This document shows positions 20,601 through 29,613 of a stretch of DNA of 64,000 bases, in pieces. The position numbers and the translations under genes are program-made. Source of the stretch: Turbatrix aceti (lineage: Eukaryota; Nematoda; Chromadorea; Rhabditida; Panagrolaimidae); contig OZ017766.1 in assembly GCA_963969345.1 (NCBI GenBank), positions 1,798,001 to 1,862,000 on the forward strand, given 5' to 3'. How positions within the stretch are numbered: the first letter of the stretch is position 1; each line of letters starts with the position of its first letter. Below the pieces are notes generated by a model that saw only the letters and a list, made by a program, of their open reading frames with translations, did no database searches and was not told the origin of the DNA.

Positions 20601-22225
20601 GATGGCATCTCGGCGTAAACAACGGATCGAATTTCTGCCTTGAGGCGGCTTAGCGATTCGCGAATGACGTCTCGCTGGATCGTTGCGTCGTCTGCGTTGG
20701 GGTACGCTGCCCGAAGAAGTTCTTCGAGTCGGGACAGAAATTCGTCGACTGTTTCTTCGCTTCGTTGTTGTGATTCCTGCAGTCTTGTGTACGCCGTTGC
20801 AATAGTGTTTGCTGTGGGGAAAGCGGCAGTAAGTGCGTTTACTACTTCCTCATACACGGCTTTCGTATTGTCGTCGAGTGCGTGGAACTTTGCCTTTGCA
20901 GGCCCGTCGAGATTGTGTGCCAAATAAGCAACTTTACGGGCTTCTGTAAAGGGCAGTCCGGCAGCGGTCATCTCGATCTCGAGATCGCGTTTCCAAAATT
21001 CGAACGGTTGGCTGTTCAAGCCGTTGAACGGTTTGAGTCTGCTAGCGTGTGTGCCGTGTCCGAGCATATAAAAGTCGACGGGTTGCTGCGATTTTCTGTG
21101 CCGGTGCTCGTTTTCATTGCGTTGATACGGGTGCGGGTATCTGCTCTTTTGGGCTTGGTGAGACCGTTTCCGAGATTCTGGATAGTGATGCTTTGGCTTG
21201 TGTTGCGACGGGGCGTTTTTCCATGGCACCGGCGTAGGGGTGCGCTCTTTAACGCTGCGGTAGATGATAGGAGCAACAAATTCATTCGTAGCTTCGAAAT
21301 ACGTTAGGTCGTCCTCGTCGCATTGTTGTTGATGAACTATTTCCTCGGTATCAGTGGGATATGCTTGGTCGTCTTCGTACGGGATTTCTCCTTCTTCGAG
21401 CTCGTCGCTTTTTATGTCCTCGTCATCGCTGTCCGAGATGGAGTACAGCGACAAGATTTCAAATTCGCCTTCGTTTGAGTCGTGCGTGATAGCATTGATT
21501 TCCGGTTGTTCTTCGATGTTTTGCTTGAGAGCTTTTAGATTCGCGAGTTCAATTTGAAGAAGGTCGTTTTCGGGATTCGCTGCGAGGGCCCGTTCAGTCT
21601 CTTCGATGAGGAGGTCCGCTTGTCGACATTCCTCCTCTTGTTGCTTCTGGCGCTGCGATGGTTTCGAGTCCATGTCATTCACGAGTAGTGGGATTATGCA
21701 AGCGGGTTCTTCGATTTTCTGGATTTCTTTTCGTAATTGGCTTGTTGTGTATCGCAATTCTGTTTCCGTGTCCTTGATTCTCAAATTTATCTCTTCGTAG
21801 CCGGCCTTTCTTTCAAATATTTCCTCGTTTGTCGTCCTTCGCACTTCTTCACTTTTCTCCTCCATCGTCGTCATCCTTTCTTCTAGCTTCTTGATTTTCT
21901 TTTTCAGTTCCGTGTTTTCTTTACGCCATTTTTCTGCTTCGTCCATGAGCTCATCCCATTTATTCATAAGTGCCGTATTATTCTCCACTGTGCTTTTCTC
22001 CAATTCCTTCGATCCCCGGGCCATCCTTGTTAGTTCGATCGATACTTCTTTTTCCAGTTTTTGACAATTTTCAATTACATCGTTGACGTGGCCTGCCAGT
22101 TCTTTGATGGACTTCGGAGTGGTCGAAATGTGACCAAATAGAGAGGGTGTGAACGGAGGGTCAGACATTTTTTTTTTTTTTGTAATCGAAATTCCGAAAA
22201 TAATTTTCAGTATAGACTTTTGCAA
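14690..22225 (-). CDS. Retrotransposon polyprotein: Gag, envelope-like module, two retropepsin-like domains, RT, RNase H, integrase
   Basis: One uninterrupted ORF of 2,511 codons; the ATG at codon 20 (22168) is an equally good start. In order there is a coiled-coil region (about residues 35-240) and a Ty3-type Gag core (about 390-560). A CCHC knuckle follows at about 578-593 (CYACQQPGHLLRDCP). From about 800 to 1,330 there is an envelope-like segment. It has a hydrophobic leader-like stretch, many cysteines and N-glycosylation sites, a furin-like RSRGKR near 1,070 and a second hydrophobic helix near 1,305-1,325. Two DTGA aspartic protease motifs lie near 1,385 and 1,526. RT has YIDD near 1,850, RNase H starts near 1,995, and integrase has an HHCC finger near 2,190-2,230 with DDE residues near 2,260, 2,317 and 2,351. 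The envelope-like call rests on layout, not on detected homology. Confidence 0.93.
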   Translation of the reverse strand: MQKSILKIIFGISITKKKKMSDPPFTPSLFGHISTTPKSIKELAGHVNDVIENCQKLEKEVSIELTRMARGSKELEKSTVENNTALMNKWDELMDEAEKWRKENTELKKKIKKLEERMTTMEEKSEEVRRTTNEEIFERKAGYEEINLRIKDTETELRYTTSQLRKEIQKIEEPACIIPLLVNDMDSKPSQRQKQQEEECRQADLLIEETERALAANPENDLLQIELANLKALKQNIEEQPEINAITHDSNEGEFEILSLYSISDSDDEDIKSDELEEGEIPYEDDQAYPTDTEEIVHQQQCDEDDLTYFEATNEFVAPIIYRSVKERTPTPVPWKNAPSQHKPKHHYPESRKRSHQAQKSRYPHPYQRNENEHRHRKSQQPVDFYMLGHGTHASRLKPFNGLNSQPFEFWKRDLEIEMTAAGLPFTEARKVAYLAHNLDGPAKAKFHALDDNTKAVYEEVVNALTAAFPTANTIATAYTRLQESQQRSEETVDEFLSRLEELLRAAYPNADDATIQRDVIRESLSRLKAEIRSVVYAEMPSTVAELKRIATRQERLLSCKPKELTVQVMAVNQTTPRTCYACQQPGHLLRDCPNVNIRTRYPQYLHKPRNSFFGNPPRGSYHPNPTYPTGYNSQQPPMAAQSQARPYWNNGQNQRQTPPFEPPVYASRQHWGYGQHLNNQFQPPRQYWNNMTTQRQPNAFRNPAYAPRLHWNAETEQQQVSAPHGHRNGHQGQAQPRAEQPQIRFARVGNMETAPVWQCVDEADVNESAIDTTEELTSNEAEEVEAAPVTDHPRTATYSPRGSWANLFLLIAMLPLWTTAQMICPPTAPDTLVKLPHAARCKIPPLTNITPRSYELTIYRPNTIRYKTKAQHCTCWTTRSTQSRTFLGTLVSTTATEPKNLSVKDCENMIKLHESPAGRLFNTTHAWTTNNTTPTPQRPWPLWLLTEVQEVSNCALADTYVYAKYGENNILAQPNPEKPCDYHAEECRVNNANILIWKAIEEQNCRYVTMGQFAGSFTPGLWMSSSHGVALTFQNTMRVFNCHKILYITDQGFAIEAAQYHDLKDPEPRSRGKRQDSGPVPSTQLAAELTAVKTDVSNMLKQSFWASAQAACKRIEFLTETIMTLAAANPTLLARQLLNTTAIEAELVAADILQIRTCIPVTINETIDLQQCYDKLPVKWSRENHTGDGFLDEVTNIIHPTANRVNCGQPTRKNTSKIQEIPLFGEDAWQWQDIDVTVPNLVLLNWSEIYNFENQHMSSTSILSKAAIQEIFPHVPVEELAPKLKDFVEDMIKPPWLRTPTIFELWTTLCCLYVTATIAQHALIQQLVNAYLPAFTRPVQRTPTPLPPNYRLVDLQTSKHVVQLPRSLAYAKGRINGRTVDALFDTGATLNLISKAVAKSLNIRIKPLRTEVQVYGLNNSVTAIGTANVNIYFGNWFTTIPLIILQTAPSSCAQVILGEPALQRFRKMTFDFDRMLLSITNGPTIPLFTPCEGFTVELNAVANNATGYTLIIPMLLENTATTSMIDTGAAMSAICQSKAEELRLPIMQAEGEAPTLNGLASAPTKTTGYVELSATIGKRTWKTTALVVPNLKTTCSEFIVGCNLLCKMPPLTVDYDKRTIFVGKQQIDFLLSTKDDPTLKPTKMTELVLPRTQLPENAEKALANTIVKNFQVFSLDNLDIGKCNIVAPPIRVTTNKPTKTAPYRVAATLQKDVNQYISDMLSIGALEPSNTPWTSGIVAVPKANGKTRVCADLRRLNSVIEDDPFPLPRIETLLQKTAKKRWYSVIDLSSGFHQIPLTEESSWLCGIVTESGVYQYKTLPFGLKTAPAIFSRVMSTVLQGLEDIALAYIDDIIVFTEATDPLCHIQDLDKVWQRLIQHGLKINPDKCQLCRHTITYVGHEIHSKGFSPSTAHTEALMKYPQPSSATEVRRFLGLANFFRRFIPRFAEIAAPLVNLTKKTTPFEWNKIHIAAFLTLIKQLTAKPTLIPPDYNNPFEVYTDASDMGLGAAVLQKDAKGIAHAVAYHSRQFSTTERNYATTEKELLALVDTLHHFRPLLYGTRIHWYTDHRPLTHITTEKSKSTRLNRWLLTIQDFAITPEYLPGHTNVLADSLSRISPARTNLTALDMNSTSHSTGSQQKAVLNAMRDEWTKPITLELKPFWLVRNMLTVEDNKLYKEGRLVLFDQDISDALSILHRSHAGVARMKAMARQKVWWPHMATDIEDKAAMCSACQFVAPAKPNPASKREENKWPEATTALARIHADFAGPIWGHHWLVLVDAHSKYPFIVKMKNISAEATLQAFQAIFNIIGWPKTLVTDNGTQFVAAKTQEVLKKKGTKLLTAPPYHPQSNGLAERAVRSFKEAVTAILQGGSTNSAQEAAEWWLEDYRSTPHSVTRTSPSIRFFGRNPTHPFSSWVQEKRAAGKITTTSDNDLFQPKQEVWLKNKIGKGWTPGIISNKESQNIYVAYDESGNLRRCHIDQIKQRRIQPRRSQAGGSKTVIPEDQANSPPPRA

Positions 22226-22419
22226 AATTAAAGTTCAATTCGGATAGACTTTTTGTTTTTCGAAAAAGAATAAATAAAATTCAATTCAATTCACTTAGAT
22301 CACAAAAGGTGAAAAAAAAAGGGGGGGGGGAACTTCCGGAAGGTAGGGACAACTTATATAGAAAGAAAAAAAAGAAAACGGTTAAACCAACTGTTTGCGG
22401 GAGGAGCTGGTCCTGCGGT

Positions 22420-22437
22420 CGATTGGTCGTGGCACCA
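22420..22437 (-). other. Primer-binding site
   Basis: On the minus strand, three bases after the 5' LTR, the sequence TGGTGCCACGACC begins with TGG, as expected for pairing to the CCA end of a tRNA. I cannot name the tRNA with confidence. Confidence 0.7.
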
Positions 22438-22440
22438 AAA

Positions 22441-23021
22441 TGTTACGTCCTCGTGTTAGGTGAGCGTGTGTGCGTAATCGATCAATTCAAAGAGCAGGGT
22501 TTATCTCAAACTTGGGTAATTAAACCTCACGATATAAAAGATATACAAAAAAAAATAGGAACACGGTTAATACAATATATAAAAAAATAGTTCGAGCCAC
22601 GGCGGGGGATGGAGAGGAGAAGGCAAACAAAAGGCAACAAATAAAAAAAAGAAACGAAAAGAAACGAACGGGGAAAAGCGGAGGGGTTGAATTTGAATTC
22701 TGAGCCGGGAGGAGACACCGGCGCCCTTTATAAGTGTACGGAGCTGGAGCCGGGAAGGGCCTGGAGAAGTTAGCTTGGGGCGGTGTGAAGTTAGCTTGGG
22801 GGCGGTGTTGATGATGACGGCGCAGTGGGGGTTGGTGGCGCACCGTGGGAATTTCCGGTGTTGATGATGACGGCGCAGTGGTGGAATTTCCGGTGCGGCC
22901 GCAAAATACACCGCGCATTTCCCACTGCGTCACCGCGCATTTTCCCACTGCGTGGCGTGGGAGTGACGGAGTGACGACGGAACGTTGTTACGAGTGACGA
23001 CGTAACGTTACAAACGTTACA
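22441..23021 (-). repeat. 5' LTR of the retrotransposon (in element orientation)
   Basis: This LTR is 581 bp, the same length as the other copy and nearly identical to it. It begins TGTTAC and ends GTTACA on the given strand. It should carry the element's promoter. Confidence 0.97.
22726..22732 (-). promoter_or_regulatory. Putative TATA box in the 5' LTR
   Basis: The plus strand reads CTTTATA, that is TATAAAG on the minus strand, directed toward the polyprotein ORF. The same motif lies in the other LTR at 14374-14380. Confidence 0.55.
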
Positions 23022-23026
23022 GCAGC

Positions 23027-24011
23027 CTTTGTTGAAAACCACAAAAAAAGTATTTTAACAATTGCAAAAACTAAATGAAGGCTAAAAAAATGCCGTAGAC
23101 AATGTTAAGATTTGCCAAAAAATAGTTTCTGAAAACGACATGATAAATTGTTTTAACTACTGGTTACGAAATCCAGTTTTGGTGCCCCCGGAACCGTCTA
23201 AAACTCCCCTGAGCTCAGTTGTCAAGCTTTCGGGTAGATTCTGTAAGTCTGAACCCCTTATGCCCGCTCACCAAGCTTTTTACAATTTTTTGACTTTTAA
23301 CCTTCGAAAGCAACATTGATTCAACAGGAACAGCAACGTTTTCATCTCATTGTTCTGAAGACGACCAGTACAAAAGGTATGAAGTATGAAATTGCATTCG
23401 CACGCAGAGGTTTTGTTAAATGCAGCCAGAAACTTTTATAAAGTTTCTTATGTAAGTTGGGTATCAAGCACGAGTAGACGGGTACTGCAGGATTAAAGCG
23501 CAGAATATTTTTAAATAAGTGCCAAAAATGCGTAGGCACTTGTTCGTTTCGGAGTTAATATTTTCTCCGCATTTGCCTCACAAACGTCGATTGATCGAGC
23601 AGTGCAATGTTGTCGGGTACCCGGACCGGAACCGGCCGGTTCCGTGTTCCGGGTACCCGAAAGAATCATTTTCGGTTCCGGTTCCGAGCCAAGAACAATC
23701 ATACCAGTATCGGATTAAGTCAATAAATCCCCAATCCCACGGGCAATGCTCAAAACAAAGATTCCTGTCTACAAAGAAATTATTCTTAAGAAAAAGAGAT
23801 ACACAATTGTGTACTTTTTTCTTCCAGCAGGTATTACAAAAGTCATCCGCTTGGATTCAATTAATGCGACAGGATAGCCTCGAGGCATATTCCAAAAAAA
23901 TCAGGTGTTTCAAAAAAGTTATCATCCGTTTTTATACATACATATGTGTTTCTTGCAATGTCATAAGTTATCGGGATCAATCACAAATTAAAGACGCCGC
24001 AGCCAGAGAAA
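23027..24011. other. Intergenic region right of the retrotransposon
   Basis: No gene is visible. The first few hundred bases are probably the distal upstream region of carbonic anhydrase gene 3, displaced by the insertion. A short run of CCGGTTCCG-type words near 23610-23690 is a low-complexity repeat. The right part is the 3' flank of the reeler gene. Confidence 0.4.
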
Positions 24012-25003
24012 TCAGACAGCTGCAATATCAATCTGCTTGACGAGTTTGGACAAGCCGTCGTCCGCATCTTCGAGACCGCTGCCCTCAACTTCCGCGAATT
24101 GAAGGAGTGACGCCTCATCCTGGCCGCTGCCTTCGACGGCAAGCAGTTCGTCCTCATCGAGCGGCTGGAGAGACTTCTGTACAGTCTCGTTCTTTGGGGT
24201 CCAGAATTCCGGTATTTCTGCCTGGATGAGAGCGTCTTCGGTTTCGGGGCCCATGATCTGGGGCATTTCGTCATCGCTGAACGAAACAGAAAGTGCTGCG
24301 TGTGCTCTCGCATCTCCGGCGTGGAGCTTTCCAGCTAAGTAGTCGAGGCCAAGTTTTTCGTCGACGAAGACGTGACTCAAGATTTTGTTCTTCGAAGGCT
24401 GCTTCCAGACAGGATGGAGCATGCCCGAGCGGGGGCGCCACTTCTCCCAGTAGACTTCGTTCTCAATAGCAACCGTGAGTATGAACTGGACGTTGCCGAT
24501 GTCTCTCGGTGTGGTCCACTGCACTTGGGACAGGTACTTGGGGGTGTCGTCCGCGTGAGTCACGCAGTCCTCCTGAGGGAAGCGAGGGTCGCACTCGTGC
24601 ATTCGGAGCCCAGCGGACAGCCAAGCCGGAGTTTCGAGAAAGCGACCGCCCCGGAGGCTGCCGATAAGGAAGCCGTTCTCATCTGACAATCTGGCTTGAA
24701 GCATCAGGCCCCGGTAGTAGTGGTACCCGATCAGGCGGACTGAAAACAAAATATTAGAATTCATTGAAGATCAAAAATGAAATTACCAGTGTAAATCTTG
24801 CCAGGCTCGTAATAGGAAGTCTCTTCGCCGTGCTCGTCCAGCACCTGCAACTCCAACGGCGGCGCGATCGTCTGTGGAGAACCGTGCAACTTGCGACTCA
24901 GCTTCATGCTCAGCTTGTGTTTGCAGTGAAATCCGGAATTCTCAAAAAGTCCGCTGCCAAGCGAGCCAGCGACCAAGCCCAATACCACCAACAAGGCCCT
25001 CAT
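24012..25003 (-). CDS. Secreted reeler-domain protein with acidic Ser-Gly tail
   Basis: Exons are 25003-24787 and 24739-24012 with a phase-1 intron, giving 314 residues. A signal peptide (MRALLVVLGLVAGSLGSG) is followed by a reeler (reelin N-terminal) domain. Diagnostic parts are the YEPGKIYTVRLIGYHYYRG segment, a GFLIGSL loop, a TH motif and the QVQWTTP...YWEKW ending, roughly residues 30-190. Reeler domains occur in extracellular and defence-related proteins and in ferric reductases. Here there is no DOMON or membrane domain, so it is probably a stand-alone secreted protein. The last 100 residues are acidic and hold two EGSG motifs in acidic context, which resemble chondroitin or heparan sulfate attachment sites. 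The intron splits the domain at a glycine/valine codon. Confidence 0.88.
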
Positions 25004-26013
25004 TCTGAAAAAAAAAACTTTTTCATTAAAAAATTAATCAATTCCCGTTATTTTCTTTAAAAAGTCTAAAATGAATCAAAAAAAATAAAATGACTTGCCT
25101 ATCATACACGATGACAGCGACTGGAAATCCTGTTTTGGTAGATGTCTTTGACTGACTTTCGCTTCTTCCGATCAAACAAGGCGGAAGGGGGCAGTGCGTG
25201 CTTTGAGATAACCAATTTCAGTTTTACCCGAGAGCACTGCGTGTTCATGATAAAGGGCGATCCCCTTACGTGTCGGATTTTTTTTATCCCGTTGTCAATT
25301 TTTCTTCTTCAAGCAGTTGTTAGTTACATTGCAATTCGCAAACATGTTCCAATTCAATGAGCCGAGATCGAAATTCAAATCAACTGTCGAGTGTTGGCCG
25401 GTTTGTCATCATCATCATCATCATCATCATCGCGTTTAGTGACCAAGAAAAACAGCGGCAAACTGGATTATACTGCATGATAAAACTTAACTTTTGAAAT
25501 CAAAATTGAGGATCCAAATGTTTTTAAAAATATTGTTTGTAAATATAATTTTGATGCAGGTAAACCCCGTAACAGAAAAAAAAGAGACTGAAGTTTGTTC
25601 TTGAAGTTTTAAAATAAAAAAGTATCCTATTAGAATGCATTCCTTATATCCCGACTACTTGCAACAGAATGCCATAAGCGGTAAAATAATTTACACCATG
25701 CTTTATTGAATAAAAGCTATGCATAACTGAATTTGAAAAGAATCCAACAGGTGCGTAGCTTCGGGAATAATTTTTTAGCTTTTGTGATATTGTCGTTTAT
25801 TAGGTCCGTTTTAACCGTTGTACTCCTTTTTTCTTTCTGGCACGCGGTTGATGATGTTGATGCTCTTCTTTTTGTGTGACATGCCCACTTTAGGTAATTG
25901 AGGGGCATAATCAAAGCTATTTTCGTAATTTCAAAGCCCCCGCCTCGTACACAACCCCGAAATAACACAAACAATTCCGAAACATCATTATTTATATTTC
26001 CAGCTTCTGCAGG
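25004..26013. other. Divergent intergenic region
   Basis: This region lies between the reeler gene (-) and the LAPTM-like gene (+) and should contain both promoters. No gene is convincing. It holds a (ATC)n microsatellite at 25407-25431. A minus-strand 85-codon frame at 25717-25974 has no recognisable feature. Confidence 0.45.
25407..25431 (+). repeat. (ATC)n microsatellite
   Basis: About eight perfect trinucleotide copies in non-coding DNA. Confidence 0.9.
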
Positions 26014-26584
26014 ATGCCGTCAAGTGGCTATAGCTTCGTCTATCCTTACGATCACCTGCCAAAGTATTACTGCTGTTTTGGTGTTTGTCATGTTAGAGTA
26101 AGTTTGCAAATTAAATTCTATGTTGAACTCCACAGTACTCGATGTTTTTTAAATAAAAAAAATTAAGACAGTGGGCCGAGCAATTTTTGCCTTCGAAGTC
26201 ATCTACCTGCTAATGGTAATCGGGGGCTTGTTCCGGCTGTCCAACAAGTACTCCGAAGCCGAGTGGCGGTCCACTCCTATTATCTTGACGGTCGGCGTAG
26301 TGTTGGTATACGTCATGCTGTCGGCGCTGTGCATAGGCCTCCTCTGCATAGGCGTCTTCTTCAACCATTCGCTTTTCCTCGTGCCTTTCCTCGGCCGCCA
26401 GGTGGTACTGGTCACTCTCTTCTGCTTCGCGCCTTTTGCAGTCCACCTTGCGTGCATCGGAGTTGCGATCTTTGAAGCTACGATCGGAGTGCTTACCTTT
26501 GTTGTCTACAAGTACTTTGTTGACCTAGAGCGTTACGTATACACGTCACCCGTTCTGGGAGTCGACGACCTGCCTCCCATATGA
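26014..26584 (+). CDS. Four-helix membrane protein, LAPTM4-like
   Basis: Two exons, 26014-26097 and 26168-26584, give 166 residues. The first exon ends in YYCCFGVCHVR and splices in phase 0 to TVGRAIFAFEV. The joined CCxxxCHVRT signature just before the first helix is typical of LAPTM4-like and related worm tetraspan proteins of endosomes and lysosomes. Four hydrophobic segments follow, near residues 31-50, 64-88, 95-118 and 121-142. The C-terminal tail of about 20 residues (DLERYVYTSPVLGVDDLPPI) contains tyrosine motifs and ends in a proline-rich LPPI that could bind WW domains. The acceptor was set after TTAAG at 26167 because it restores the family motif; using the CAG four bases later would shift the frame. 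The membrane topology is well supported, the exact family less so. Confidence 0.78.
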
Positions 26585-26831
26585 CTCGTGAGACACTTGG
26601 GGCTGTCTCCCGCACCCATAAGAGCCCGTCGGCGACACACATTTCATCTTTTAACATGTACAGCGTTTTTTTGTTACATTGTTTTTTGCTAAAATTTATC
26701 AGAAGAAGGAAGAGACAGTTGATCGAATACTCACACACCGTTTTCACCCTCGTTTTTCACACCCCGTAGTCAAGTCAGCAAGGTGCAGATCGATAGGGCG
26801 ATAGCTCCAACCTGTCAACATTTCACCCGTC

Positions 26832-27270
26832 ATGAAGGTTGCTGCGTTGTTTATTGCCTTCTTGGCCATATTTCTGGTATCCCAGACCTCGGCACTTCAA
26901 TGCTACACCGGCTATACCGTAGTACGTGGCCAGACTGTCGGCACAAATACCGTCACATGCCCTAAATCGTCGGATCAGTGCTACAAAGCCAAGACGAGCC
27001 TCGGACTTGTCAACAAACTCAAACTTGCTGGATGCTCGACGTATCGCTGCATGGTAGGTGTTTTTGACTTTGCAAACAATGTCGTTTGACTTGTAGGCTG
27101 CGTCAAACAAATGCACGAATCAAAATATTGCCGGACAGTCGATTGAGCTCTGCTGCTGCAACAATCGCGACCTCTGCAACGGACAAGAGCAAAACGTCGT
27201 CACAAACACAGCCAATAAAATCAAAGACAAGATTTTTGGAAACCTCTTTGGCGGTGGAAATGGCAGATAA
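26832..27270 (+). CDS. Secreted Ly6/uPAR three-finger protein
   Basis: Exons 26832-27053 and 27097-27270 join in phase 0 and give 131 residues. A signal peptide (MKVAALFIAFLAIFLVSQTSA) precedes LQCYTGY, the usual first cysteine of a three-finger fold. The cysteines continue as TVTCPKSSDQCYKAK, GCSTYRC, NKC and finally LCCCNNRDLCN. That last motif closes Ly6 domains and its triple cysteine resembles worm versions. The C-terminal tail is basic and glycine-rich (FGNLFGGGNGR) and lacks a hydrophobic GPI signal, so the product is probably secreted. An AATAAA at 27318-27323 lies 48 bp after the stop codon. It is only 250 bp downstream of the LAPTM-like gene on the same strand, so co-transcription is possible but not shown. 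Confidence 0.85.
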
Positions 27271-27317
27271 ACAATCAACAACAGATAACTTTTCCTTACT
27301 GCGCCTGAGATGATAAT

Positions 27318-27323
27318 AATAAA
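27318..27323 (+). terminator. Polyadenylation signal of the Ly6 gene
   Basis: A canonical AATAAA 48 bp after the stop codon. Confidence 0.65.
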
Positions 27324-27638
27324 GCGTAACAAATTGTATATAACTCTTTCATTTTGGACACAAACCATGTAAAATTGAAAAACTGTTTTTGTTTTCCTAT
27401 TATTAAACAATTATTTAAAATAATGAAAAAAAACGTGACGCAGGTAGCTACGATTGACGGCGCCCTCTTCGTGCAATCTCGATACTCATCACTGTCTCTT
27501 TAATTTTGTAATGAGTAATTATGCACGGGGTTCGACGCGAAAAGTGAAAAATAAATTGTTTTTTGTTGAAAACTATCGTATTCTTCGAAAAACCAGCAAT
27601 GCGGACGTGTTTGATGCTGTAAAATTTTAAATTTCTAG

Positions 27639-27727
27639 TGATCTGATCTGAATTATCTGTGATCTGATCTGACCTGATCTGATCTATGAACTGATCTGAT
27701 CCGAAAAGTGATCTGATCTGCCATCTC
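27639..27727 (+). repeat. Imperfect tandem repeat of (T)GATCTGATC
   Basis: About nine variants of the 10-bp unit TGATCTGATC follow each other with small interruptions over about 90 bp. It is non-coding. Confidence 0.85.
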
Positions 27728-28404
27728 TGTTACACTGCTCCCATGGGAGCTCCCATAGCTCATTTTTTCGCCTATTTTGACTGTTTTTATTCGTTTTCCG
27801 CTTCGTCGCATCGGAACGTTGTTCTTTCGTCACTCCGTATCCTCTGATACAAAATTATGTCCAAACCGGGCAGAAAAACCGCGGTTTCATGTTTTTGATG
27901 ACAGTTTTCGTACACCGATATTGGCATAAAAACTTCCGACAAAAAACTTCATCGGAATGTTTAGTACCAGGATTTGTTGACCATTCTCCAATGGGACTGG
28001 TGAGCGAACCACGAGCGCGAGGCAAAGTACATGTGCTGCCACGAGGAAGCGTGAGCTGGCAGAATGGCGCTAATTGTGATTGTTCGATGACGCAGAGTCG
28101 TTAATCTAGGTAAGCTGGGACTACGTGGCAGTCGTCGTCTACAAATCAAGTCTACCATCGTTGTCCGTGTGTGATCGTGACCGCAGATAAATGATTGTCT
28201 TGGATCGACGAGAAAGTGTTACCGAGTCGGGGATGCTCCGCCTACAGGTAGCGCTGACGCAAATAACATTTTTTTACACGTGTCGGCAAAACACGATGAA
28301 CACGGGATTGATCCTTTCCTTCCAATCCAGATAAGGCTAATCCGCTGCAGGTAACTAAAAACCCCGAGTTTGCCTGAAATGGCTCAATTGGATCAATTTC
28401 CAGC

Positions 28405-29389
28405 ATGAAGTGCTACTGTGTGAAAGCAACGGGGTTTTTTCTATTCGTGTTATTCGCTCTGACTGCCGCAAAGAAAAATGACAGCCACACCTTTGGGTCA
28501 GGTGGTGATCCCATCTCAATTCCTGCGAATGACACGGCACTCAATGCAGCTTACGATGTGTTGCTGAACTTCACTACAGAAGCCAACATCGTCAAAACCG
28601 TGAAATTTGTTGCAGCCAGTAGTTTTTGCATATTTTTTTTTCATTTCTTACGAATATCATTTTCTAGGCAGTGAAGACGGCAAAACGCTGCTCGTAGCCG
28701 TAGCAGGTCTTTCTAACGCGGCGATTTCATGCGTTCAGCGGCAGTACAAAAGTGTGCCGGAGCCGGAGTACAACTTCTCAAACGCGGCACTGCTTAATGC
28801 CTTGGCGAGCGGAGTGTGCGCGTCGTACGCTACGCTACTCCAACCGGTGTCCAAAGCGATTTCCACCACAAATGCTACAGTAATCATCAGCTCGCTGAAC
28901 CTGACACAAGGTCTTCCGGTTCGATACGCAGATGCTTTTATCAGGTACCACGCCGGATTTATAACGTTCAGTCCTTCTCCTGCACTGCAAGAACTTTTCC
29001 GCAGTCTAGTATCAGTCATAGCCAACCTTTCTACGACGGAAAAACAGACGATATCCACGGCCTGGCCTTTCTTAGGGCCCGTGTTTTTGACCAACGGCAC
29101 GTACTACAAAGCCTTTAACGTTTTCATTAATGAGCTGGAACACGGATTGAACAATCAGACGGTGAACGAAACTGCAATTCAAATCGCAGGCCTTGAACTT
29201 GAGTCCTTCAATATCCATGTCGTACCTGGAATTTTGGACTTTCTTCAGCACAGACTCGACGCATTCACCACTCCCAAGGCTCTCGCCAACGACACTGCGC
29301 TCGAGAGTCTCGGTCAGCGGCTATCGACGCTACTTCTGCAGATAATCGGCAGCATGATGCAGACAAGCGGCAACAGACGCATTTCCTAG
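28405..29389 (+). CDS. Secreted glycoprotein of unrecognised family, paralog A
   Basis: I do not recognise this family. Exons 28405-28618 and 28668-29389 give 311 residues. A signal peptide (MKCYCVKATGFFLFVLFALTAA) opens it. The mature part has about eleven N-X-S/T sites (for example NDS, NDT, NFT, NAT, NLT, NGT, NQT, NET), which marks it as a heavily glycosylated secreted or surface protein. Secondary structure looks mostly helical and there are few cysteines. The short intron is in phase 1 inside a serine codon. The next gene downstream has its intron at the matching place in the matching phase, and the sequence just after it (A: LLVAVAGLS; B: LLMEVAGLS) is alike, so the two arose by tandem duplication. 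Sequence similarity elsewhere is low. Confidence 0.8.
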
Positions 29390-29410
29390 CCTGGTCCATC
29401 ATTGTGATCG

Positions 29411-29416
29411 AATAAA
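29411..29416 (+). terminator. Polyadenylation signal of paralog A
   Basis: AATAAA 21 bp after the stop codon. Confidence 0.6.
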
Positions 29417-29613
29417 TCTGGTAACAAACATTCAGTTTCTTTCTTTAATTTCATGCACGGTATTCAATTTTTGCGCACCCATTGAAAAATGTTTTGGTGT
29501 GAGACAAAACGTGTCACTTATTTCGCCCCCGCAACCCAGGTAACGCTGTCGACCATCAGCAAGAGTAGTCATCGTTGTCGCATTACGCATTGCTGGGGGG
29601 GTGCAGCCAGTCT

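Larger units (their letters stand above)
14084..23026 (-). mobile_element. Complete Gypsy-type LTR retrotransposon
   Basis: Two 581-bp LTRs, which differ by only a few bases near one end by eye, bracket one long minus-strand ORF. The 5-bp target duplication GCAGC is intact at 14084-14088 and 23022-23026. A primer-binding site and a polypurine tract sit next to the LTRs in the expected places. The domain order protease, RT, RNase H, integrase defines the Ty3/Gypsy type. Near-identical LTRs, an uninterrupted ORF and an intact duplication argue for recent insertion and possible activity. Confidence 0.97.
27271..28404. other. Intergenic region with GATCTGATCT tandem repeat
   Basis: No gene is visible. 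It contains an imperfect tandem repeat at 27639-27727 and presumably the promoter of the first secreted paralog. Confidence 0.5.

Noticed and set aside
14089..23021. Possible CRISPR-like or satellite array
   Set aside because: The two direct repeats are LTRs of one element with 5-bp target duplication, not an array.
27639..27727. GATCTGATCT run as a regulatory array
   Set aside because: The unit is short and irregular, with no link to a promoter; a simple tandem repeat explains it.
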